Assembly (NCBI GenBank): GCA_945910005.1
Contig: OX246739.1
Span: forward strand, 12,002,292-12,066,291
Source of the DNA: Isoperla grammatica
Taxonomy: Eukaryota > Arthropoda > Insecta > Plecoptera > Perlodidae
Direction of reading: 5' to 3'
DNA: 64,000 nt
Shown piece after piece: positions 1-10,228 of the stretch (position 1 is its first letter; each line of letters starts with the position of its first letter). The notes under the pieces are model-generated. The model saw only the letters and a program-made list of their open reading frames with translations. It was not told the DNA's origin and did no database searches. Position numbers and translations under genes: made by a program.

Positions 1-104
1 TTTAAGTCCACTCTTGTACACGGATGGCTACAGAGGGTAGGCCTACTTTGTGCCCTAAATTGGTCTTCCCGCTCTCGGGCGGGTAAAATACAATAAAACA
101 AAAC
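1..104 (+). mobile_element. Possible 3' end of a non-LTR retrotransposon
   Basis: The segment runs through a short G/C-rich inverted motif (CCCGCTCTCGGGCGGG) into an A-rich tail (taaaatacaataaaac). That is the usual look of the end of a non-LTR element. No coding domain is visible because the rest lies outside the window. The call rests on this tail shape and on a general resemblance to LINE 3' ends remembered from other invertebrates. Confidence 0.25.
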
Positions 105-739
105 ATTAATGTAGTTGGAAAGACGTAGATTGATTCATAAGCCATTCACGATACTGTACAATCTGCTCGAAGCAAGGTCCGTCGGGGACTTGTCGAACTC
201 TACCGAACCTCCGCCAGGGAATTGACGGACCTTGGGCTTGAAGTAGGTGAAGTAGGTCAAGGTGGATGAGTGAATCAACTAGCCGGCCTTTATAAACCCA
301 TGCTTTGATATTTGACCAAAGATTACAAATTTGACACAGCTTTAGAAACAATCGGAATTGCTCATTTTGTGGTGTAGCGATGACTGTCTTGAAATTGTTG
401 TCCTACGTTTGTCGTGCTGTCGTAACGTCAAACATCAACGTCACTAACTATTATAGCAGCGTTGAAAGGAATACAGCATCATCAACATTGTAGCTACATC
501 TACGTTATGACTACGGCTCATTGAAAACGGGCAAAAAATAAACAAATCAATTATGTAATCTATTTGCATAAACAGAAAATATAGGATATATACAGTTTCA
601 AACAATCAAACCTGTAAGCTGCATTTCATTGTTATGTATTTGTATATTGTCCACCTTAAGTTTTATAACTCTTTATAGGATAACAAATAACCATTAAAAA
701 ATAAAATTAATAAGTCGTTTCTTCCATAGACCTTCCGCC
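105..739. other. Gene-free stretch upstream of the first gene
   Basis: AT-rich sequence with no recognised domain. An 81-codon ORF on the minus strand (106-351) has no recognisable motif and is not called. A pyrimidine run ending in AG (about 719-729) sits just before the start codon at 740, so an upstream non-coding first exon is possible. Confidence 0.4.
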
Positions 740-3700
740 ATGAATTCCGTTATTCTGAGAGTGGGTATTCTGCTGTTAGCGGCTACCTGCATTTCAGCAC
801 GTAAGTATACAGAGTCAAAATATATAACTTAATATTAAAATTAAAAACAAGACGGGTTATTCCGCCACGTCGTTGACACTTACTTTTACTTGGCGTGTCG
901 ACTGCAATACTGATCGTATTGCCCGTCTACTATCTACTATCTAGTTACAACATCAAGGCGGTTCTAACACCTACTCAAAAGATTGGCGCAATCCTTGGAT
1001 CATCTAAAGACCCCTTACCCCCCCTTATAGGGTCTAATCTTTGGTAAAAGTAAGTGTCAACGACGTGGCGGAATAACCCGTCTTGTTTTTAATTTTAATA
1101 ACTCGGGCCACGAAAGCTTAAGTGTTTTAATATAACTTAATATATTTAAATAATTAACATCATTATACAAAACAATATTATGTGTCAAACCAGTTCTAGA
1201 TCTTAGTTGTGGTAAACGTTTACAAATCCTATCTGACTATATCGAGTTAACTATTCAGTTAAACCATAATAATGTTCGATTCTTGCTTCAAATTTATTTA
1301 GAGACAACTAATGTTCGATTCATTGTTTTTAATTTATTTAGAGACAACTAATGTTTGATTCTTGTTTTAAATTTATTTAGAGACAACTAATGTTCGATTC
1401 TTGTTTCAAATTTATTTAGAGACAACTTCTTGGGATGATTTGCGAGTGACGTTCTCTTTCGGGGACCCGTCGGAGGGCTTCTTCAAGCTGCCCCGTACGG
1501 TGGCGGCGGCGACTGCCGAAGGGTGGACATCGCCTCCCGAAGAAAGCAACAACAAGTACAAGATTCTCTGCCCTAGCAGGGACCCCAGTGTATGCGTCAT
1601 GTACAACCAGAAAGGAGACGTGAATGGCGTTGAGGTCGGGGTAAGTAGAGATTAGTTGTCGTTGTCGTCCAAGTTATGAAGAGCAAATGCCGTTAGATTG
1701 CAAGGGGCAGTCTCTGACAGGTATAGGGTTAAATGCATTCATTCCTCAAGTGCTCCTCAATCCAACCTTTCCTCAGACTCGCCTAACCACCAATCACAAA
1801 GCATCATTGCCATGTGTACTGCTCTGTGATTGGTGATTGCCCAAGTCTGAGCTGAGGAAAGGCTGAGTTGAGGAGCACTTGAGGAACGACTATGCATTTT
1901 GACCCTCAGGCTGGTATAGACGAGATAACAAATTCCCTACAATCCGTTATCTGTGGTATTGACCTTGTTGACATTACGGCTATCCTTTACGGATATAAGG
2001 CTATTTACGTAGCCTACTATAATACGTTTCTAAAATGTGTGTAAAATTCATCATGTAATATTTTGTTGAGGTAAGCTAGTGGTCTACTGTGTAGTCTATA
2101 CCGTACTAATGACAAAGACCGTTTGCTTTCATTTGCACTTTTCGAAATTTGGCTTTTAAAGAAAAAAAGTCCTATCGATGAGAAAGTATACTGTCCATTC
2201 TTGCTGCAGTCTGTAGGCGCGCGCGCAAGCTGTTCACGAAAGCATGACTGTGACGATATTCGTAAAGAGAATAGTTTTGTTCTCAAATCGCCAACATTAC
2301 ATGATTAATATAGGTATTCGACATGTTATATTGTATAGTTTCAATCTATGAATTCATATACATATTTAACAATAACAATTAACAATAAATAATTTGTTAG
2401 AATTGTGGTGATTGCATATTAGCTAACTCAAAACTCTGAACCAACGCGATTTTCTAGAGCAACCACACAACTTCAAATATTCATTTATAACGCTTCTTGT
2501 ACAGCATAATCTGCGCATATATCCATATTGAAGTGTGTAGTATTTAGATTGTTTGTGTGTATTGACAGATGCAAGTGAAGGACGTGACCGCCACTTCTTA
2601 CCGGTACCCCTTCGCCAAGCACCCCATGTACGTGCGAAGAACGAGGTTCGGCTATGATCTCTTCATCATCACCGTCTTCACAGTCAAGCCAGGTAAAGTC
2701 CTCGTCAAGTTCGATTTAAACTTTATTTATAAATTTGAAATTTTACCTTTTTTATTTTTTTTATAGAATTTGTTCTATTCCAAATTGGCAATTTTTTAAA
2801 GACAATATTTTATGTCATGATTTTAAATTGGGATATTCTTTAAAGCGTTTGATACTTGTTTTTTTTTTTTTTTTGCAAGTTATTATGTATGAAAGTATCA
2901 AGAAATTCAGCCGTAATTGCGTTTCACACTAAATGTTGTAAAATAAAAAGTATTGTTTGTCATATTTTCCTGTTTACGGTCATAATATATCATATTTGTC
3001 AGAGTTATGTCATTGACATCCTAGCCATAGTCATAACGCAGTAGGTATAAAATGACAGTAATAAAACTAAGTAATGATATATTGATAAAAACGCCGATAC
3101 ATGAGCTTTTTGACAGTATAACGCATGTCATTTTTTAAAGAATGGTAAACGTAGGCCTACATGAAACGAAGCCGAAATAAAAAAAAATTAAGTTTACATA
3201 TTTTGGTTGTTAACAGGCACAGTGATGCCTGAAAGTGAGAAGCTGGAGACTGGAAACGGAGTTTGGTTGGATTACGGACCGGGAGGCGTCAGGAACTTCG
3301 AGATTCCCCGACTTCAGTCAGGCATGGCCGCAACTAAGTTCACCCTGGAGAACTGCGTGCCGAGGATGGGTGAGTACACAAACATGTCCCGGTGTTTACG
3401 GGAATTTGGGGAAATAAATATCAGAAAATCGAAAAAGGGTACCATAATACGTTTGCCTTCACCAAACGCGAATTCAAAACTCCAAGTTACTTTTATTGGC
3501 ACTATTAGGCCGTAACAAATTGGAAAATCCTCATCTCACAGTATATCCGTAGTCTTGCTGTTAAACAATTCCATGTCTGAGACACTCTTTTGGAGATTTC
3601 ACTTTCAGTTTCTGCAATTGTTGTATTTTTGATATGATTTGTAATAATTGTTCCTAGATATGCCAATTCTTCAGTATCTTTTAGTTCATTTCTCCCTACT

Positions 3701-5470
3701 TAGCATTTTCCTATAGAAATTAGAAACCCTTCTGGTTTTTATCGACTCTTTCCAAGGCCTATTTTACTTTTTTCAATATTGTTGTCAAACTAAATTCTTC
3801 ATATTTTACAGCTTTCCGTTTCATAATTTTCCTTTGCAACTCTCGACTGCCTCCCACACCTTATGCCATATCGGTATAAATCATAGTTTTTACATTAAAA
3901 TATTTATTTAAATTAGGGATGTGCGGGTAGTGTTTTTTAACTCGGGTCGGGTTCGGGTCGGGTATGGAAATTAACCTCGGGTCGGGTATGGAAATAAACC
4001 TCGGGTCGGGTCGGGTCGGGTCGGGTAGTGCTAAAATTAATACACACGTATAGATCAGTCAAATATATTATAAGTAAAGTTTTTAGTAATAATTAATAAA
4101 AATGTATCAATCAATAGAAAATACGTTACATAAAATGTAGTTGTGTACGAATCTACGATCCGAATCTACTTCAACACATTCGAATTTGCTAATTATTTGA
4201 AAATTTGAATTTCCCGCCGTATTTCACGCTATTTCCGTCAAGAAGGCGGTGGGGAGTTCTGGCATATGGTCGCCATCTTTGTTTAGATCATGGTCAAATG
4301 TCAAATACATCGTGAAATCATGGTGAAATATTGTTATTCACCTAGGCTACACTATATTTATGAAATAATAATAAAGTAAGATAGAAGGTAAGGCATCCTC
4401 ATATAAATATCAGTTCCTCCCAAGCTTCCTCGTCTTGCAGCTTCATATTGAAATTCACAATTTCGACCAATCATAACCTCGAAATTATGTTGTACTAGGC
4501 CTAGGCTACCCGACCCGGTTTTTTCGGGCATAATTTACGGCCCGACCCGACCTCGGGTAAATTTTGCTACCCGAAAAATACCCGTTTTTCGGGTACCCGC
4601 ACATCCCTAATTTAAATACAATACTAGATGTTCTGTTCTGTGTTATAATATGATATTCTTTCTCTAGGTCTTCACTATTACTACAACATCTCCCCAACGA
4701 TGAGCTGCGACGACTTCGAGCCCATGTTTGGACTCTTCAAGGGCGGCGAACTTATCGGAATCGGTCTCCAGACTAATGGAAAAACAGGGATCATCGGCAA
4801 GAACTGGTTCGAGCCCGTACCACCAGAAGCAATCAGGGTACAGTAACATCTTGAGACAAATTAATTAATTAACGAGTTACCTTGCACTCCAGACTACACA
4901 GATAAGATGGAAATGGTACTTTACAAAGTACTTCTACATTATGTAATCATAAGTGGGATACGACACAAGTAAATCTAGGGTTGGTGATAACATGAATTTA
5001 CTCTAGCTCTTTTGCATTCATTTTGTATCCGATATGGGGGTTACTGATCGTTATTTCTCATCGACGTATGTTGCCTATTGATTCGTAAATTATATTGAGC
5101 TAACAATTAATACGGTGAATGCAGAGGTGTGTACCATGTAAAAAAAAATAACTTATTCAATAGGCCTACACACATTTCAATAATACACAACACCCACAAA
5201 ACACAACCTAATAGATAGCCAACAGCATGAATAGTTGTTACGGTAAACGATGACTATATATTCCATTCTAGTTCATACTACATAATGTTAACTGAGACAT
5301 GACTGTAGAATCATAGTTAAGACTACAACTTTATAAGGTGTGTTTGTTTGTTACAGCCTACTGTTCCGAATGCGCCCCAGTGTCTGGTAGATAATGTTCG
5401 CATTGACGGCATCACCTCTCTCCACATCTACTTCATCGACGAGCCCTACAACATCAAATGTCCTCAATGA
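740..5470 (+). CDS. Secreted cysteine-containing protein of unknown function, six exons
   Basis: Exons: 740-800, 1420-1640, 2569-2692, 3217-3369, 4668-4837 and 5357-5470. All have AG/GT borders and their phases (1, 0, 1, 1, 0) join into one 843-nt reading frame (280 residues plus stop). Exon 1 encodes a hydrophobic leader (MNSVILRVGILLLAATCISA), so the product is predicted to be secreted. The mature part has scattered cysteines (LCPSRDPSVCV, ENCVP, MSCDD, QCLVDN, IKCPQ) and no membrane segment. The C-terminal pattern, Cys then about ten residues, G-x-x-S-L-H-x-Y-F, then a last Cys near the end, recalls a family of uncharacterised secreted proteins I associate with arthropods. That is from memory and was not searched. 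AATAAA lies at 5500-5505. Introns carry transposon insertions, but the coding sequence looks intact. Function unknown. Confidence 0.85.
835..1098. mobile_element. Foldback MITE with TA target duplication, intron 1
   Basis: A 264 bp element flanked by TA (833-834 and 1099-1100). Its ends are inverted repeats identical for about 55 bp, running from TTAAAATTAAAAACAAGACG inward through a GC-richer stretch to a TTACTTTTAC tract. The TA duplication and long perfect inverted repeats fit a Tc1/mariner-type non-autonomous element. It lies wholly inside intron 1 of the secreted-protein gene. No coding capacity. Confidence 0.75.
1272..1419 (+). repeat. 39-40 bp tandem repeat that duplicates the exon 2 splice acceptor
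   Basis: Four copies start at 1272, 1311, 1351 and 1390. Each contains a pyrimidine-rich stretch, TTTATTTAG and then AGACAACT. The last copy supplies the real acceptor (AG at 1418-1419) and the first bases of exon 2. The three upstream copies therefore carry decoy acceptors followed by the same exon-like bases, then diverge into the next repeat. Confidence 0.9.
1725..1906. mobile_element. Palindromic foldback element, intron 2
   Basis: The two halves are imperfect inverted copies. AGGGTTAAATGCAT at the left matches the complement of ATGCATTTTGACCCT at the right. Inside, TTCCTCAAGTGCTCCTCAA pairs with TTGAGGAGCACTTGAGGAA. The whole forms a long stem with a short loop near 1805-1825. A non-coding MITE-like element; the superfamily cannot be assigned. 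Confidence 0.6.
3914..4609. mobile_element. hAT-type MITE with repeated CGGGT motif, intron 4
   Basis: Perfect 8 bp target duplication ATTTAAAT (3906-3913, 4610-4617). Terminal inverted repeats TAGGGATGTGCGGGTA (16 bp, perfect). The subterminal zones are crowded with (C)TCGGGT on the left and its complement ACCCG(A) on the right. There is no transposase. It lies in intron 4 of the secreted-protein gene. Confidence 0.88.
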
Positions 5471-5499
5471 AAACTTGAAAATGTACTATGGCAAATCTT

Positions 5500-5505
5500 A
5501 ATAAA
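5500..5505 (+). promoter_or_regulatory. Polyadenylation signal AATAAA
   Basis: Canonical hexamer 30 bp after the stop codon of the six-exon gene. It is the expected position for a very short 3' UTR. Confidence 0.7.
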
Positions 5506-8402
5506 ATATATTGTTTTACATTGACCACTGTATGTTTTATTAATAATAATTCACGGGCCATTGATCAATCAATATGTATGATGAACCGTCTATTACGATG
5601 CGACCATACTTCATTCCATTTAATCTTGAACACAATGAATATAAAAAAATGAACAATGAGAATAAAACACTATGGGTCGATATATGCACTAAAACTGTCA
5701 AGAAATAGCGTTGCTAAGCTAGATATGCTCTCTCGGTAGTCATGGGCGGACTGTCTATGGATCCCAGGATACGATCGTATTCCAGACCCTTTGGCAGTCC
5801 GGGCCCACCGCTTTGAATTCAACATGCAATGTCAGTGGCAAGTTTACACACAGGCACAATATGGAGCACAACCCCCCCCCCCCCCCCCATATAAGTTTTT
5901 AAATACATATGCACATTATCTGAATGAAACGAAATTAATTCAATTCATTCATACTCTCAGAAAACCTTAGTGATGCCGATGGTACCTTCCCATTAACTTG
6001 CTGGTATGCAGAATGGTAATGGACAATGGTATAACTACGCTGCTTATAACTAACACTTCTGCTAAACGCTGGGTATCAAAGGGCCTTCACAATCCCACTG
6101 TGCTAATTTAATTTTAAAAGGGTTTAGCACCACATCTCTATCAAGAAAGGAGAAGGAAGTTTTGTATTTGACAAGGAACTCTTTACGTCCAACCCAATAA
6201 GATGAACTGTAAAACTAAATCAACAATTCACATTTATTACAGGAAGCATCCTTTTAGAATTGTACAAGTTTGTAATGTTAAAACTATAAAAACGGGAAAA
6301 TTAATGAGCCCCTAGTCAGGCCATTATGCATAAAAGATACAAGCCTTTTTTAAAATAGCCCATTAACAGAGTGAACTATGTTTTCATTTCATGGAGAACT
6401 TGTAGTATGCCTATGCTCAAGTTATTGAAAATTTACTGCACATCAATAAGTCTGTTACTTAATTAATCATGTAAATTGCATTACATCAGTAGACTTTTGG
6501 GGAGGTAGGAACTAGGAACTAATGTAACTGCATGTAGATCTTAATAACATGGAGTAAATCAAAAAGCACCACACTGCAGTTCTTTACAATACATCCATTA
6601 GCATCCCTTAGATACTCTGTACGGCTACTCTTGGATGGCAAAATAACCTCTATAATATCTACCACCACAGTAAACGAGAAAGGGTAACCTCACATCAAAA
6701 ACGGCACAAAATGTTCATTTTTAAAATTATATCTCACGAATGCTACTCCAAATCGAAAATCTGAGTGTATAGCGGATTGTGGTTTGGTAAATCTTACAGG
6801 CAAAATGATAAATATTTCAAACATAATCAGTACAGCGGTAGTTATTTTGATTATTAAATCCATAATTAGTAACAAAACTTCAATACAAATATAGTAACAA
6901 CAACCATACTGATTATAATGTTAGATACATATTTTAGCATTCAGTCTAGCTAGGCCTTTTCAAACCACACTATAGACTCAGATTTTAGATTTCAAGTAGC
7001 ATTTTTGAGACAATTGAAAAATGAAAAAGTGCAATTTTTAATAAAAGGCTACCCATTACCATTGTCCGTTAATGTCTATATAATATATTGTAAATTTGTA
7101 AGCATAGAATGGGAAATCTTAAGCACCTACGGAGTGAAATGATGAGAGAATGGGAAGATGGACACAGAGATTACCTCTAAGATCCAGAGGGTCGGAATAT
7201 TCTACCATCAAGTGTAAATGTAGTGTATGGGACACACAAGACAGCAATGAGCCAGTCCAACGAGGACAGGAGGAAGAAAACGAAATTATGCAACAGCACA
7301 ATTTGCTTGCAATGACATTCACACCTGCAGCTGGACCGAGTAGGTTCATTCTGTGTTTGCAATTTCCTAAATTTCAATTCTCGGTAGATGGACCGTGTAA
7401 TCGGCCCGAAAAGTAAGAAACGTAATGTCAATGGATGCGGCGATACCCAATGTAATACAATTTTCTTCAAGATTCTGACCGTGAAAGCCTACAGCAAGTT
7501 TCAAATGTCAAGATGTTTGATACACTACATGTTTGTGTGAGAGTAAGACACGTTTGTCATATTTCATCAAAAAATTCCATTTTCATGTTATGTATAGATT
7601 AGGTTATGAAAGTAGGTGCCAATCGGCTGGAAGATTAGATTAGATATAGATTAGAATACTAGATCGATATCATCTACCTAATATGAATTATCAGATTCAA
7701 ATATTAAAATTTTTGACTGATAGGCCTACATTAACATTATTTTGGGCACATGGAAAGAAAATACATCAAAATGCATCCATCTTCAAACCTTATTCATGTA
7801 CTGTTTATGAATATGGATGAAAAGGGAACAAGAGGGGAAATGACTCGTAGAGTGTTCAGCCACCTTGCACCTCAAAACAAAACAAAATTTAAACTTAAAA
7901 GTGAAAAAGAGAATGATAACATGAACATAACATTCAAATTCACATCAATATGGAATTAAATTAAATACCTCATCCGGTTCTTATCATTTATCGTAAATAC
8001 TCGTCCATTTTGAAATTACTGGTAACCACAATTTTGATGCTTAATAATTCATTGCCCCCAAATTGCATTACACTTGATGACATACTAAGGTACCTACTTT
8101 GATTTATTGCTCAGGAAATGATCTTGGGCTAGGCTGTAACTGTGCATGTCCAGTGTTACATTTCTAAATTAGTAATTACCTACATTTTCGGATCTCGAGA
8201 TATGTTAGAAAAATGGGCTTACATTGTACATAGAAGTACACTAAAAGTATGTAAGTAAGTAAAAGTAGCAGATACGGATTCTACTACGGATTAGTATTAG
8301 CCTGATGAGTCATGAATTCATGATACAGTACATGTTGTATGTACTTGTGTGTTCTGCAATTGAATGGTTACTATAAAATGGATGTGATGTATAGGTCTAT
8401 AG
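5506..8402. other. Gene-free stretch
   Basis: AT-rich sequence in which I see no conserved coding region. It contains a 17-base C run (5872-5888). Short ORFs on both strands around 7119-7470 and 7750-7959 lack recognisable motifs and good coding character. Confidence 0.5.
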
Positions 8403-8617
8403 TATAGTTGAGAAACTGTAAGAATGACGGACCCCTCCTTATCCCCTCCACTGCTACCCGACCCTCCTCAACTCCATGAAACAACAAACTGAACAACAGA
8501 AACAAACTGATTTTCAGTTACGTATTTTTTGTCAGGTTGTCACGCAGTTGAGGGGTGTCAGGTAGCTGTGGAGGGGATATGGAGGGGGGGCGTCATTCTT
8601 ACAGTTTCTCAACTATA
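8403..8617. mobile_element. Foldback MITE with long inverted repeats
   Basis: The left end TATAGTTGAGAAACTGTAAG matches the complement of the right end (about 8590-8617), and pairing continues inward with mismatches for roughly 85 bp. Flanking bases allow a TA target duplication. The right half contains GTCAGGTTGTCACGC, which recurs in the element at 28307-28481. Confidence 0.65.
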
Positions 8618-8638
8618 CACGCTTATTCGTATAAATAT

Positions 8639-9539
8639 TAGAGCTGTGCGAGTCTCGAAATTTCGAGACGAGATCGAGATAAAAATTCTGCTCGTGTATC
8701 GCTCGACTTGCTCAAACACCTGCTCGAAAATTCGAGTCTCGAGCAGGCTCGAGAAATTAAGAGTAATATATTAAAACGGAAACATTCTGTGGAGACTCTA
8801 CGACGTTCACAATATTTCATCATTATTTTTATATTTTAACCAAATTTCGTAATAAATACTAATAGAACCACAGAATTATGAAGAGCTTAGGCGTGGACTG
8901 TCTAACATAAGGTAGGCCTAGGCCTACCCTAGCCTAGGCTTTGTATAATCTAGATAAAACATTTAGGCGGCCTATTTTCGTGATTGTACTACCAAAACAT
9001 GGATTCTAGTAATATGCCATGGACTTCAAAAATAGTCTAAACTCTTTGCAAAATTGCTTGCTGGTAAAAATTCCGCAGACCGAGTCATCACTTTCCATTG
9101 ACAACGTCCATCTTGGATATCACCCCACTCCCAACACCCTGTTCCTCCCTTAGAAGTTCTTCAATTAATAAGTGGTTGCGCTAGCATCGGGGCTAGACTG
9201 GGACTACTTGATCAACTTGCCGGTATGGAAAGTTACTACTTTATCGACTTTAGGCGGGAATTTCAAACATCGTGAAATGCGTTTGGAAATTTGTAGTCTC
9301 CGATTCTAGCGCGAGCGAAGATATGGAATTTTTTGTTTAAAAAAAAACATCGCGTTATATTCGGGCCTTTATGGTACTAGGAAGGTAATAAGAAAAGTCT
9401 GTTTTTATCTTGAATCTCGCTCGATATTCAAGAAAATTTTTGGTTCGCTCGATCTCGAATCTTGCTCGAGATTCAAGAATATCTTATGAATCTCGCTCGA
9501 TCTCGCTCGACTTGAAAAATCCCTGCTCGCACAGCCCTA
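8639..9539. mobile_element. hAT-type MITE with repeated CTCGA motif
   Basis: Perfect 8 bp target duplication ATAAATAT (8631-8638, 9540-9547). Ends TAGAGCTGTGCGAG and, on the other strand, TAGGGCTGTGCGAG (13 of 14 match). Both subterminal zones are saturated with CTCGA, GCTCGA and TCTCGA in both orientations. No coding capacity. It lies between the secreted-protein gene and syntaxin-17. Confidence 0.87.
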
Positions 9540-9810
9540 ATAAATATTATAAGTACGTAGTACGTACTATATTCGTTTTTGTCATGTAATTGACTATATC
9601 ACTATCTGTCACTAACGGTATCTTAGCCTGGAGCCAGTGCAGTGTATATAACAGAATATATGCTAACGATTTATCCTACAAAATAGAAGTACTGTTTTAA
9701 CAAAGCTAATTGTTAAGTTACATACCATAAACAAAACAACACTAAACTTAATTGTTAACTAGGTATGTTGGACAAGTTATAGTATTGAGCAATTTCATGT
9801 CATCTAGCTA

Positions 9811-9962
9811 CTGGAGCCCGATTCTCTAAATCTGCGGTAAATTTATCAGCGGTTACTGTCGTTACGGAAGGCGAATGGATGGCTGTGATTGGGTCACAGC
9901 CTTCTCATAACGACCGAATCCGGTGATCACCTTATCGTTGACCATAGAGAATCAAGGCCCAG
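9811..9962. mobile_element. Short foldback element
   Basis: The left end CTGGAGCCCGATTCTCT pairs with the complement of AGAGAATCAAGGCCCAG at the right. The centre holds a perfect stem, GGCTGTGA/TCACAGCC. MITE-like and non-coding. Confidence 0.55.
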
Positions 9963-10228
9963 GTACTGTTCACATACAAATTGAAATTATTGGCAATCAA
10001 CTACATTACAGTATTTAGATTTTAGATACTGTACACTCTTCAAACACAAATGTGATGACTGATGAGTCACATAATATGTATTGTTATTATGTATTAAGTG
10101 TTAGTAAAAAAAAAAAAAACAGTCCGTACTCGTAATCTTAATACAGTATTATATCACAGCTAAAGTAACGGAGAGTTTGAGACAGAGGACAGAAATTTAG
10201 TAGGTCAGTGTGTTGTTGCAGTGTTCCA

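Noticed and set aside
7119..7470. Overlapping ORFs on both strands
   Set aside because: Antiparallel overlapping frames of under 100 codons with no motif, splice context or repeat. Not distinguishable from chance.
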